DNA of 64,000 nt from Euphorbia lathyris (GCF_963576675.1 NC_088910.1:84998104-85062103); one strand, 5' to 3'. Positions 48,551-60,197 are shown, numbered from the stretch's first letter. Program-made: numbers and translations. The notes: generated by a model from the sequence alone, not told the origin.

Positions 48551-50618
48551 TGTTGGGGTTTAGTGTCCTATAGACAATTGTTGCAGGATACAAACTTATT
48601 GTAAATGAATTGTTCTTTATATCATTTGTTTTAATAAGATATATGTTTTATAACTATATAAAGGCAATCCCTTTTAAAGCACTAAATAAAGTCTAATAAA
48701 AGGAAATCCGTAAGTTTGTTTAAAGTGATTATAAAGTGTTCATACAAGCATGAAGTGAGACAAAACTTTATAATAAACTAATAAACTTAAAACCACCCCA
48801 AGTCAAGTGATATGTTTAGGATTGATATATCACTATTGAGACTTGTATGTAACAATGTCTTCGTCCGACAGAAAGCTGATCTCACAAGCTTCATATACAT
48901 AGATATCTGGACAGTTACATAGATCCGATGAAACGTCGTTCATCAGGATTGGGGATCCGATTTGAGATAACAGGATAGGTAGATTCGTCCTTGTCACCTG
49001 TTCATCTCATTGGTATTAATAGGTATAAATAATCCTCAGACGCAAAGGAATGTTAATTGGTCATCCTGAATTACTGAATGTGAGACTTTGATCGCGTGGT
49101 CCCACGATCCTTAACAGAGATGACTCTGGGGTGTGAACTGCAAAGGTTGGGTGTCACAGGAGGTAATGTCAGGGTAGTTATACATTGGATTGAGCATTTA
49201 TCACTCCCGACGAATGGGAGATACGTCCAAGGATCGCTTGTGGAAGACTCGACTCTAAATCCTTGCAAGGTGATAGCTTAAGAGTAGAAATATAGATTTC
49301 ACTTAACCTATCTATTTGAGTTGACTCGGCCTGTACAAGTAAAACGAATGTCTCGCTATATGTGACTTGACATCATCCATAGTCATAAAATTCAGTTCAA
49401 GGATGTAGTTGATAAAGGATCGAATTATACTGTAACTAATACGGAAGGGTTAACGGCAGAATCAACCTGTCTTCTTAACGGACTCTGGGGGGAATGATTA
49501 CGGACATGCCGATAACATGCTCTGTTCATCATTCCGTTATGCAAGGATTAAATATAATTCTTGAAGAAATTAACTTAATAGTTGCATACGGCCAGAAGTA
49601 GTAAGGACCTAATGGATCACACATAAGACTTGGAAACAAAAGAGAGATGGATATGATTAATAGATGGAAGCCCAATTGAGCCCGATAAGGCCCACATATA
49701 GGAGGGGGTCGAAATTTATGTATATTAGGGAAGGAATTAATTTATTCCACTCTTCCTAATTTGATTAGGATTGTGAAATTAAATTAATTAAGAGATAATC
49801 AAGTTAGGAGTTTTAATTAGATTAATATACTCCTATTATTATCTAACTAGGTTATTTATTATTATCCTAATTATATTGGATATATAGTAAGATAATAATT
49901 AGAAATCATATTCCGAATTGGATTCCTATTAAGTAACCTATTCCTATCTAACTAGGGTTTAGAGATAAGCTAATATATATACCCCCTTCCCTTTGGAATT
50001 TCGATACATGCTTCTTCCTCCCCTACTTGAGTTTTTTGAAAATTGCATTTAGAGAGAGAAAGTGAATTCACATCCCAAAGTTCGTGGACAAGAATTCATA
50101 CGGCTTTCCATCGATTGATTAATCTTATTCATCCCTCTTTCTCTTTGATCTTGTGTTGGTTTATTAGAGGCAATCTATTTTGGTTGCATCTCATAAGGGT
50201 TGATTCTAACTTAATCTCACCGTGTTCACGAAAGAAGGAAAAACAATCAAAAGGGAGAAATTCGTTTTTCTTCGCCTACATCAGGTCAGTTCACTATTTC
50301 GAGGATTCCCGGAGATTGAACCGTCGGATCGTCGCGATTTTTGGACAGTGGCTTCTAGACATATTCTTCCACATTTCCACCGAAGGGATTGTCGTTCGGA
50401 TGTCTGGAAGGTCGGTTTCGGATAGGAGCAGATTGGTAAACAGTTTACATCTCTTTTGAAGTTGTGGGCACTTCGTTTGCAACGGTAGATTGATCATCGA
50501 AAGGTATTTCTTCTTATCCCTATTTATATGAAATAACGATTAACGGATCCTATGGTTAAAAGGAAGTAGGCTAAAAAATTTATATTTCCGCTGCTATACC
50601 TTAGCCCTATTTCCAACA
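48551..50618 (+). repeat. 3' LTR of the copia element
   Basis: 2068 bp, nearly identical to the 5' LTR. Followed by the target duplication CCTAG. Confidence 0.94.
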
Positions 50619-51249
50619 CCTAGTTCATGACTTCCTTGTAAGGTCGAAACTAGCTCTAAGGCTTAGAAATTTGGGCTTAATCTTCTATAAAGTCGTCAAT
50701 CTTATAGGCTCTGACTAGATCTAATTCAGCTCGCAATATGTGCCAACAAAGTATTTGGATTTATGAATGAGTTAAACCAATCAAACAAAGCGTAAGACAA
50801 AGATTAAATAGATGAATCAATTGAACAAAATAAGAATTATATTAACATTAAAGATGAAGAAAATTGTCACGGAGATACAATGAGCCTAGGATTCATAGAC
50901 TGGATCAAGAGATAAACAAGTTGTAAAAGAGTAAGAAAATCCCTTTCAGGGAACCTGTTTACCGCTGTAGGTGTCTTCCTAGGACTTAAGGAGGAACCTT
51001 GAATAATCCTTGGGGAATGGAGCTTCGGATGTTCTTCAATGGAGGATGCAGGATATGGAGGAGTTTGAGAGGATAATTCAAAGGGGAAGCTAGGGTTTTT
51101 ACAATGAATGAAAGATATCTAATTTACATATGAAAAGTCCTATTTATAGTTGCGGTTTGAGTCCCAAATCTGACCGAATTCAATTCCTATTGTAAGTGGG
51201 AGAAGTGGGCAGCAAACGTGACTTCGTGGGGCTGGGAATCAGTCAAAAG

Positions 51250-51405
51250 ATTGATTCCCACAGGCCAGCTCATCGAGTTGGCCTCTGAGGGCTAGATCGG
51301 AGTGAGTTGGCTGCCAGCTCATCGAGCTGGCCTCTGAGGGCCAGCTCGCCGAGCTGGCAATAACAAGCTCACCGAGTTGGCCTAAAAAGGCTAGTTTGGC
51401 GAGCA
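51250..51405. repeat. Array of imperfect palindromes GCCAGCTC..CGAGCTGGC
   Basis: Four units of the type GGCCAGCTCATCGAGTTGGC lie within about 150 bp, separated by CTCTGAGGGC-like spacers. Each unit can fold on itself. The array lies inside the LTR at 40581-51818. Confidence 0.8.
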
Positions 51406-51823
51406 GCAGGTGCCCAAACGCCCCGCGTGACTGTCGGGTGTCCCCGAGACACGATTTTCGCCTGAACTTGTTCCTGTTTTGACCTGCACACGCATGTAAA
51501 CTCCAAACGACATTAGCTCTGAGGCTAAATTGACCCACCAATCGCTTGTTTTGAGTAAAAACTCCATTTAGTGCGACTTTTGGTGGATCATTTAGCCATG
51601 ATAGATAATTGAAAGCTAACATATGTGCTAGTTTGGCAATATTTGCCCAAAAACGATCAGAAAATGAACTTAAACCACAAAAGTAAATAAAACATATGAA
51701 AAATCTAATTAACACACACACATGCATATAAATGCGAGAATTGCTCGCTTATTGACAAAAAACTAAACTAAAATCGTCCTAAAACTGTACCTAAAGATAG
51801 GGGTTTTTGACCCCTATCAGAGC

Positions 51824-52567
51824 CCGAAGAAAGTTTTTCACGTGAAGAGTTGGATCTATCATGCCATTATAATCTTTAAAGAGAGGATATTTAAAACCTC
51901 TCGACATCAGTTGATTCAATATCTTTGCACTCAAATGTATATCAACATTTGTAGTTTCAGGCATTCTAGACTCTAATCCCTCGTCTTTCATAACATGCCA
52001 AAGCTCGCTTCTGATGAGGTTATAAACCTCTTACTTTAAAGAATGTTCTTCTTCTTTGGGTTTCAACTGCTGCCTTTAGTTTCGATAATCTGGGAATCTA
52101 GAAACCTACAACCTTTTTTAAATGATTCATTGTGATGAATCAAGGATTCGGTGGAATTATGACGAATGCCTTTACGTCGCTTCCGAGATCTAGATCCTTT
52201 AGGCTTGGGAGCTTATTTGACAGGTGAAGGTGAATGATAGCGCCTTCCGTATGGAGGGCTTACAAGCAACCAATCCTTTCCTTTCTCCATACTTGCTAGA
52301 TTTTTTTGCCCCCTTCAGCTTTAACCGCATTATTTCCATATGTGAAGCATGCTTTACCCGAAGGATGTCCATAGGTTCTTGAACAGATCCGATGTTGTAA
52401 GTTCGTTGTTTTGTTAAGCCATCCATAAAAATACGTTGCTTAGGATCTAATGACCCTAGGAACGTGGAAATTCTTTGATTCAAAGTCGGAGTCATATGCA
52501 ATGGTGTCAATGGATGATTACTGGATTCTGCCAAGCCATGATTAATTATGTGCAGTTGACGTACCAA
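51824..52567 (-). pseudogene. Gag N-terminal half of the Tat-like element
   Basis: Minus-strand frames read PLTPLHMTPTLNQRISTFLG (about 52500), NVDIHLSAKILNQLMSRGFK and YNGMIDPTLHVKNFLRALIG (51925-51840), the DYxGxxDPxxHV pattern of gypsy gag. Frame breaks separate the two stretches (51791-51991 and 52199-52567). Confidence 0.7.
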
Positions 52568-53022
52568 GGATATTCTCGACTTGAAAAACCTGCTACCACA
52601 GGATGAACCACTGAACTATGAACATGAACCATTCTAACGAAAAACGTACACGCTCATCGCACCAAATGATGTCTTATATATTGAACAAGATCTTTTAACT
52701 GCTTTTGGTGACCTGAGACAGTAACAAACAGTCAGGGAGGGGCTGGAGTCCGGCAAACCCTTTCCGATGCTAAAGTCAGTGTGGTACTAAAAAGTACCGA
52801 TAACTTGAAAGCAAATGATTAGAAGAGAATGTCTTTAGAATGACGTACTTGAGGCCCTGAATTTAAGACTATTTATAGGGAATTGTGTACCTGAATAACA
52901 GGTTATGTACATTTACACATGACAATTTCTTATTGGCTCCGGACTTCTTTCTTTAATACATTCCACATTTAATGGGAACTATGAGTATGCCTTTGGAATC
53001 TGAAACAACTATTGATCCATGT
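52568..53022. other. 5' LTR body/leader of the Tat-like element
   Basis: Contains the minus-strand TATA-like CCCTATAAATAG (52869-52880). No coding sequence. Its limit with the LTR could not be fixed because the other LTR is too eroded. Confidence 0.45.
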
Positions 53023-53214
53023 GTCCACTTGGGCAGCTCCTGTAGGGAATTCTCTACATGTGAGCTTTTTTATTTTTCATTTTATGTGGACCTATTAGCT
53101 TAGACCCAAATACTGAATTCGGCGCTTAAATCCTTTCTCGAGAAACTCAATCATCCTTAAATAATTTATTTATAATTAAAAAAATTAATTTGATTTGTTT
53201 CTACATAGAATTTG

Positions 53215-54734
53215 GGGTAAATTACATACGTGGTGTACAACCTTTACCCATTTTACACTTTGGTGTACAACCTTCAATTTTACATACTAAAGTGTACAAT
53301 CTTTTGGTGACCTCCCACTAAAGTGTACAGCAGGTAATTGTGACCGGTCAACCCGAAGTCAACGCGCCAGCTCAGCAATTTAACTTTTCTAAAAATAAAA
53401 AAAATTAATCCAATTAATATAAAATTACTTTTATACCCTTTATAACATCATCTTCTTCAACCTCCACCTTTATTTTCTTTTTTCAAAAATTATTTCTCTC
53501 TCTAATGACAATTTTTAATTATTTGTCATTAATAAGTAATTATTGGTGACGAAATATTATGCGTCACTAAAGAAAATGTCATAAAATGTTAATTTTCTTG
53601 TAGTGTCTTATCTCTCTCATTCTCTCTCTAATTTTTGCTAACACGTCTTGCTATTACTCGGTGTACTCACTCTTCATCTTTTTCCCTCTTCAAATTTATT
53701 TCTTTCTCTCTCTTTAAATTTCTCTCTCTAACCTTTCTCTAGTTAAATCATAGCAACACCATTTCTGTCTCTTTAAAAAAAATCCTCAGGTTCATACATC
53801 AAAAGCATAAACAATATCGTACATCAATGGCATAAACAGTTTCTAAAACTAGAACATGATCACCCAAATGCATTATTCTTTTTCTTTCCTTATTTGCAAT
53901 GCTAAGATGTTCACAAGGATCTACCAACATTCTTGCTTCAGTTGATCTGTAAGAAACAATATGTGTATGATCGAATCCGATGAGCTGCATTTGAGGAGTG
54001 CCTTTAGATACCTGTGTCATTTTAGAGAACAACATTACAACATGGCTTCCATCCATATCTCCAACATTTGTGACTGATATCTACACGTAGAATCTCAGAG
54101 AATCGCAAGATTTCATCTCATCGATATATACGTAACTGAGTCTTTCTCCTTTCTGGTGTAATATTCTCTTCCTGGAATTAGGTGTCAACGATCCTGACAG
54201 ACTCAACTTCCTTGACGAACGAAATTGTTTATGCCATTGATGTACGAAATTGTTTATGCCTTTGATGTATGAACCTGGGGATTTTTTTTGAAGAGACAGA
54301 AATGGTGTTGCTATGATTTAACTAGAGAGAGAGAAAGAAATAAATTTGAAGAGGGAAGAAGATGAAGAGAGAGTACCCCCGAGTAATAGCAAGACGTGTT
54401 AGCAAAAATTAGAGAGGGAATGAGAGAGATGAGAGTTAGAGAGAGAAATAATTTTTGAAAATGGAGTAGAAAGAAAATAAGGATAGAGGTTGAAGAAGAT
54501 AATGTTATAAAAGGTATAAAAGTAATTTTATATTAATTGGATTAATTTTTTATTTTTAGAAAAGTTAAATTGCTGAGCTGTCGCATTGACTTCGGGTTGA
54601 CTGGTCACAATTACCTGCTGTACACTTTAGTGGGAGGTCACCAACAGATTGTATACTTTAATGTGCAAAATTGAAAGTTGTACACCAAAGTGTGAAAATG
54701 TGTAAAGGTTGTACATCACGTATATAATTTACCC
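53215..54734. mobile_element. Non-autonomous Mutator-like foldback element, copy 2 (1520 bp)
   Basis: Starts GGGTAAATTACATACG and ends ATATAATTTACCC, flanked by the perfect 10-bp duplication ATAGAATTTG (53205-53214 and 54735-54744). The arms are about 500 bp long and complementary: TGTACAACC, TGACCTCCCACTAAAGTGTA, CAATTTAACTTTTCTAAAAA, the CT/GA-rich tracts, GTCTTGCTATTACTCG and GTTCATACATCAAA all have partners. The single-copy centre is about 53.80-54.24 kb. It shares terminal sequence with 6527-7640 and has no transposase. Confidence 0.9.
53799..54060 (-). pseudogene. Open fragment in the centre of foldback copy 2, possible captured host exon
   Basis: The minus strand is open for 85 codons (DGSHVVMLFSKMTQVSKGTP, then MQLIGFDHTHIVSYRSTEAR, then LSIANKERKRIMHLGDHVLV), with protein-like composition unlike its AT-rich surroundings. 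It sits exactly in the non-repeated centre of the foldback element, as expected for a Pack-MULE-type capture. I do not recognise the parent gene. Confidence 0.4.
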
Positions 54735-54771
54735 ATAGAATTTGCTATTATGTCTATTCAGTTATCATGGT

Positions 54772-55507
54772 CAGGGGCGGATGTAGGGGGGTCAAAGGGG
54801 GCATTTACCCCCCCCCCCCCCTTTCATCCCACTAAAAAAAAAAATTAAATCCAAAAATAAAGGTTAAAATGCAAAAATACCCCTAATGTTTTGGGTGAGG
54901 AGCAATTTTATCCCTAACGTCTAAAATGGTACAATTTTATCCCTAATGTTGGAAGCCAAGAGCAATTTTACCCCTAACGTTGATAAATTGGGTCAATTTG
55001 AGAAATAATTCATCAAACTGTCTTCTCGGCCATGAATAATAGTTTCTGAAATTGATCCAATTTATCAACGTTAGAGGTAAAATTGGTGCAAAATTACAAA
55101 ATTGATATGCAATTGGTGCAAAATAAAGAAAAAAATGACTCTATTTTATAATAGTGTCTGAAATTGATCCAATTTATCAACGTTAGGGATAAAATTGCTT
55201 TTGGCTACAAACATTAGGGGTACAATTGCACCTGGCCCAAAACGTTAGGGATATTTGATGCGTAACAACCCGAGAATCCCGGAAATGGATGATTACGAGT
55301 CGGAAACATTATAATTTACGTTTTTTATCAAAAAAAATCATGAAAATAATGCATGACAATTGAACGATTTTGCATTTTTCGTCACCAAAAATTGAATAAT
55401 TTTGCATTTTTTGTCATAAAAAAATTGAAAAATTTTACATTTTTTATCTAAAATTTTTTTACTTAGAATTTTGACCCCCGCTCCCTCAAATCCTGGATTC
55501 GCCACTG
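54772..55507. mobile_element. hAT-type non-autonomous element, 736 bp
   Basis: Ends CAGGGGCGGATGTAGG and CCTGGATTCGCCACTG (TIR type CAGNGGCGGA), flanked by an 8-bp duplication ATCATGGT (54764-54771 and 55508-55515). A run of 14 C lies near 54810. No transposase. Contains a nested inverted-repeat element at 54872-55257. Confidence 0.88.
54872..55257. mobile_element. MITE nested in the hAT element
   Basis: The arm CAAAAATACCCCTAATGTTT pairs with AACGTTAGGGATATTTG. The inverted similarity continues through GCAATTTTATCCCTAACG and AACGTTGATAAATTGG to the centre. ATG lies at both edges as a possible 3-bp duplication. Confidence 0.65.
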
Positions 55508-55515
55508 ATCATGGT

Positions 55516-56223
55516 GATAATAATAATAAATCATACATACCTCCTTATTTTCATATGGTAATCATATTCCAGGGCATTAAATATAAAATGTGTCATAAAT
55601 GATTGTTCATTTTCCACGAAATTATGTTTCTATAACTCAAACTTATTACCATAATAACTGATTATTATATTAGAGGTTTTTTTTTTTTACAGAATTATAT
55701 TAGAGTTAGTTACTATATATAAGGAGTGTACTATATTTAGCAAAGTTAAGTTTTGTTACTTTTTTTTAATTTTTTACCAACCTATTTGGGTGAGTTGTTA
55801 ATTGTTTTTATTATATTGTTATTATCAACTTTTTATATTTGATGTTAACTTTTTATTTTTAAATGATTAAATTATTAGTATTTGATAAACTTATAATTTT
55901 TTATTATATATTTGTTCCAAAACTTTCGTAAAAGCACTTTTAGCTAAATTATCTCATATTAAAGTTTTTAATGTATGTTAAAATTTGAAGATAAAATTAT
56001 AATTAATTATTATTGTTAAATATTTAAAAATGAATATATTTTAAATAAATTATATAATTTTTTTTACTTTTTCTAACTTATTAATTTTTATATATAATAA
56101 AAATATTTTTAATAATTAATAAACAAATTTAAAAAGTATAACCAACTTTCTGTCGATGCATTATTTTTTTCAAAGTTTATTTCAAAGTTTACATAGTTAA
56201 AAAAAATAGTTTTATTTAATTTT
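55516..56223. other. AT-rich sequence, no gene seen
   Basis: Low-complexity, very AT-rich. No open frame or structured element. Confidence 0.5.
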
Positions 56224-56677
56224 AAGGTTAATTATAAGTAGATACCCAATAGTTATTTTTTTTTATAAAAACAATTTTGTGGTTTGTAAAATTTTATATT
56301 TTTTTACTTTACCAAATTTGACGAATAACGAGCTCAAAATGAAAATTTTCAAGAATTTAAGTTGTTTAGTATCATATTTACTATGAAACCGTATTTTAAA
56401 TTTTTTAAAATCATCATTTTTAGAATTTTCTCTCTCTAAACTTTAACTTTCTCCCTCATAAAAAACATATAAATGACTTCAAAGCTAAAAAAAGTTGCTT
56501 AAATATCATTTAACTCTTAAAAAATTTCATTTTGATATCGTTATCGGCCAAATTCTGACAAAGTGAACCTAAATACAAAATTTTACAAACCACATGGTTG
56601 CGTTTGAAGAAAAAAATACCATATCTACTTATCTGCAAATCAGTGAAACCATAAGGAATCAATATGTAATTAACCTT
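56224..56677. repeat. Inverted-repeat (MITE-like) element
   Basis: Ends AAGGTTAATTA and TAATTAACCTT. The inner arms GTGGTTTGTAAAATTTT...ACTTT and their complement (56572-56600) pair over roughly 60 bp or more. Flanking AT sequence hides any duplication. Confidence 0.55.
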
Positions 56678-57149
56678 TAACTTATTAATACATTTTTGCT
56701 CCAAATATTGCTATAAACAATCTGATCTCTTAATACATGTGAATGAGTTACTCTAGTTTTTTAACGACTTCCATTTCTTTCAATATCATTTCGATGATTC
56801 AACGAGTTGTACAACACAAAATTGAAATATATTGGATCTACTAATATATTTTGTTCAATAATATTATATACTTATATTTATATTCTATGAGAAAAAAAAT
56901 CTAATTTAACCCATTACGTATTTAATTATATTTGCAGCGATTTAATTATTTATGCATCCGATTAATATTTATGAACTGGGAAGGAGTATATTAAAATAAA
57001 GTTTGAGGATTTTGTTAAACACAAAATTGTAGCCATAGATAGAGTTTTTCACGAACGATAGTTAAAAGAGGAAAAATTAAACCAACACCAGACATGAATA
57101 GAAAATTAGTTATTTAATACTGATGAAAACTATAACTTTCTATTATAAA
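56678..57149. other. AT-rich sequence, no gene seen
   Basis: Nothing supportable as coding or structured. Confidence 0.5.
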
Positions 57150-57865
57150 CAACCAGGCAAATGATATCAGTAGTGTGGCTGAAAAAAGGGGTGGAGCTCC
57201 ACGTCCGAATTGGTTGTTGGAGGGATTTAGGTCGGCTCTTAAGGACTGTGAACTCATGAGTATGCCAATGAGGGGGCATCAATATACATGGGAGGTTGGT
57301 AGGGGTTCTAACAGATGGATTGAGGAAAAATTGGATAATGCTATGATTAATGCAAGGTGGAAATAAAATTTTGTGAATTCAGTCTTTCTCAATGCTACGT
57401 TCGCATGCTCTGACCATTCGGCCTTGGTATTGCAATTTAAAGCTTGGATGCAATCCTCTCGGATAAACAGATTCTGGTTTGAAAATCATTGGTGTCGTGA
57501 GAATAGTTGTGCATCGGTCATTAACAATGTTTGGGAATCAGTGAGTGTCGGCTCATTATCAGAAAAAATTGCTTTGTGCACGGAAGCCCTTTAGAAATGG
57601 AGTAAATCGTTGAATGGAAAATTTCGGTCTCGGATTGATGAATTAAGACAATTATTAAAAGATTTTTCAGGGCGCTCTGATCGATACAGGATTGAAATGT
57701 ATAGAATTTTAAATCGGAGTATGTCAATACTCTTCAGCAATAGGAGGATTTTTAGAAACAAAGGGCAAAACGTTTTTGGCTACAGGAAGGTGATTCGAAC
57801 TCAAGGTACTTTCATGCTTATGCTACATCCTGAAAGCGGAATAATTCCTTCTCTGAACTCATGAA
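57150..57865 (+). pseudogene. L1-type LINE fragment: end of the endonuclease domain and linker to RT
   Basis: The plus-strand frame reads LLEGFRSALKDCELMSMPMR, TWEVGRGSNRWIEEKLDNAM, then after a TAA (57364-57366) FVNSVFLNATFACSDHSALV. The SDHSAL motif is the C-terminal signature of the AP-type endonuclease of plant L1 elements. A second TAG (57592-57594) and a frameshift follow. The fragment stops exactly at 57865, where the chromovirus LTR begins, so it was cut by that insertion. The other half lies beyond the window. Confidence 0.75.
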
Positions 57866-60160
57866 TGATGTAACCCCCTCACTTGGATCACATGATATCT
57901 CACACAATATCAGTTATAGACATGCTTTCAATTCTCAATCATATAAACTTCAATCTCATATAAACTTTACATATTATACATAAGAGAAAGCATTTACAAT
58001 TTACAATACACGTTTAAGTCATTATCCTACATAGAGGATTTACAAAACAAAAGTATATCACAAGACTCCAAAATGCCTAGATGAGAATGGACTGACACTG
58101 CTGGTGCGACCTTAAGCAAGAACTCCACCTAACCTGTAAAATCTGTTGGCAAGGGGTGAGCTGCCTACTCAATAAACATATTACGCATATATGTATATAC
58201 AAAAGTAATGTAAAGAGCACAAATCAAAATATATCATCAATACCAAGTTAGACTTTATTCACCTGTTTCACTTATTATAGTAATACTTATTTTAGAAAGG
58301 CCTTGCTGTACTTAGACAATATATATAAAATGGTCCTTGGGCCCAATCTGTATTCCGGCTCACTAAATTCGGAATACAATCATCTGTGCTACGGAGGAGT
58401 TACACTCACTCACGTACTCATATATCTCAACACATGTTCTTCCGGCTCACAATATCGGATAGCACTCTCAACTTGGACCATTTCACATATCCATCTAAGC
58501 AAGCTCATATTCATTTATAATCCAACCATTATTCAGTTCCAGTATGTGCACAAGGCTTAACATGCCGTATTTACGCATAACACTGCAACATACTCAATCA
58601 TAACACTTTCTTATCAATCATGACGTATCATCAACACTCAAACATTATCCACATCATTCACATCAGATTCAACCACATCTCACACTCAACAAGTCACAAG
58701 GCACAATACAGTCATACACATATATAAGCAATATGCTTACCGTCGCACTTGGTTCGATCTATTCAACACGATCGGTTGTGCGTTCAATTGCACCTTGCCC
58801 TCCTAATATCACATAACATTGATCCAATTAGCCTTAACATAAACTTAATGAAAATATAAACTAAGGAATGCTATATGATTTACAAGACACTAATGCCACA
58901 AAGTTCATGCAATCTAATCCTTTTGTCTTAGATCATCACATAACCTACTTGCACACATTCTGCCATAACTCTCTCTATATAAATCCAAATGCCCTGATTC
59001 TTGAACCTACTGAAACTAGACATATATGGGTATAACATATCCAAAATTCATGTGAAGATCACTTCTACACAATATATGGCATGCAAAATGATTCTGTCCT
59101 GTTTCCTGCCAAGAAACAGACTATCCAGATTTGCATCTACCATAATTCACTCAACCTAGCTCATACTAAACACAATGTATTGCCAAATCCTTTGACATAC
59201 ATATACTTCAAGTAGTTAGGAACACTTTTGTATAAATAAACTTTCTCAAATTATGACTCTAAGGTCCTCAAAATGCTACATCAACATGGCTGCCTCACAT
59301 GACATTCAATTTCGAGGCAGTCATGTTCCATCTAGGTTTTCTTCATCTATATATGGAATTAAAGTCCCATATTTTACAGAGGGTTTCATAACACATATAT
59401 CAACATATTTTATTCTTTATGTATCTTCAAATTCGAAGAATATCAATATGAAAAACATGCTCCAAAATGACTGAAAGCAGTACCCTAAATTTCTGTTTAG
59501 GGCACTTGATACATATCTTTCATTTGGACAGCCTATAACCACTTTAAACAACACCAAAACTCAAAAAACTCCATCACAACTCATCCACAACAAATCCTAT
59601 GATCATACCTAGGTATTTCAGAATCTCAAACTCATAGAAAACAAGCTAAAACAACATACTAACCTTCAACTCGTGTCTATCACCTAGTATGCTTCCTAAC
59701 TTGACTTGTTTGACTCGAAAATGGAAGAAATTGGAAGAGTTTTCTTTGGAGCGGTTTAGGGTATGAACAAGGAATGTTTTGCTGAAGCTTTGGTCGAAAT
59801 TGTGGCTGGAATAGATAAAGAATGAGTTGTGCACATCATTTGGCAAATGAAGAGGTGTATTTTGTCTTAATATTGGGGTGACACCTCGTGCTTGCTCACA
59901 AACCTCAAATTCAGCCCTCCTAAAGTGTAACTTAATCAATTTAGGACATATGAATTCATTCATTCATTCATTTAAGTCCTAACTCAATTAACCAATCGTT
60001 ACATCTTAACGATACACTAATCGTCTACTAATCGCACGGTAATCGCATTATGCATATGAAACTTCTAATGACAATGCGATGAATCTAAAATGTATGTATT
60101 CAATCATGAAAACATATATGAATGTGGGAAGATGTATATGTTAGGGTTTTAGGGATGTCA
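57866..60160 (-). repeat. 3' LTR of the chromovirus, 2295 bp
   Basis: Plus strand begins TGATGTAACCCCC and ends GGGATGTCA; on the minus strand it is TGACATCCC...TTACATCA. Its start is set by the adjoining polypurine tract (60161-60176). ATGAA (57861-57865) should be the target duplication; the other copy is outside the window. Short open frames inside it (e.g. 58303-58560) are not genes. Confidence 0.85.
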
Positions 60161-60176
60161 CAGTTCTTCCCCCCTT
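60161..60176 (-). other. Polypurine tract of the chromovirus
   Basis: Minus strand AAGGGGGGAAGAACTG, directly before the LTR. Confidence 0.85.
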
Positions 60177-60197
60177 AAAGAATTTCGTCCCCGAAAT

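Larger units (their letters stand above)
40948..50618 (+). mobile_element. Complete Ty1/copia retrotransposon, 9671 bp, target duplication CCTAG
   Basis: LTRs 40948-43014 and 48551-50618, TGTTGGGG...TTTCCAACA, flanked by CCTAG at 40943-40947 and 50619-50623. Primer-binding site at 43016-43028, polypurine tract just before 48551. The internal frame has gag, protease, integrase, RT and RNase H in copia order. Comparing the LTRs by eye I count about twenty differences in 2.07 kb (about 1%), so insertion is recent. The gag-pol frame nevertheless has several breaks, so this copy cannot encode a full polyprotein. Confidence 0.95.
40581..51818 (-). mobile_element. Second solo LTR, split by the copia element
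   Basis: On the minus strand it starts TGATAGGGGTCAAAAACCCC (51818) and ends GTTGGGCGCATCA (40581), so TG...CA with short TGAT/ATCA inverted ends. Flanks are GAGCC on both sides (40576-40580 and 51819-51823). Without the copia insertion (40948-50618 and one CCTAG) it is about 1.56 kb. No coding domains of its own, hence a solo LTR or a non-autonomous element of unknown superfamily. Confidence 0.8.
34382..53142 (-). mobile_element. Degenerate Tat-like Ty3/gypsy retrotransposon, host of three nested insertions
   Basis: Direct repeats at 34382-34499 and 53023-53142 (both with CACTT.GGCAGCTCCTG, AGGGAATT, CATGGGCCTATT-like and CCCAAATACTG.ATTCGG) are the remnants of its LTRs. Exact LTR ends and target duplication were not found. 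A TATA-like CCCTATAAATAG (minus, 52869-52880) lies in the high-coordinate LTR, matching minus-strand transcription. Order on the minus strand: gag (52567-51824, then 40575-39600), protease, RT, RNase H (to about 35390). Insertions: solo LTR 36284-38095, solo LTR 40581-51818, and inside the latter the copia element 40948-50618. Integrase is not recognisable. Confidence 0.8.

Noticed and set aside
51239..51727. 162-codon minus-strand ORF
   Set aside because: It runs through the palindrome array and low-complexity LTR sequence; composition and repeats suggest chance openness.
58303..58560. 85-codon ORF and neighbours in 58-60 kb
   Set aside because: They lie wholly within the chromovirus LTR and show no protein features.
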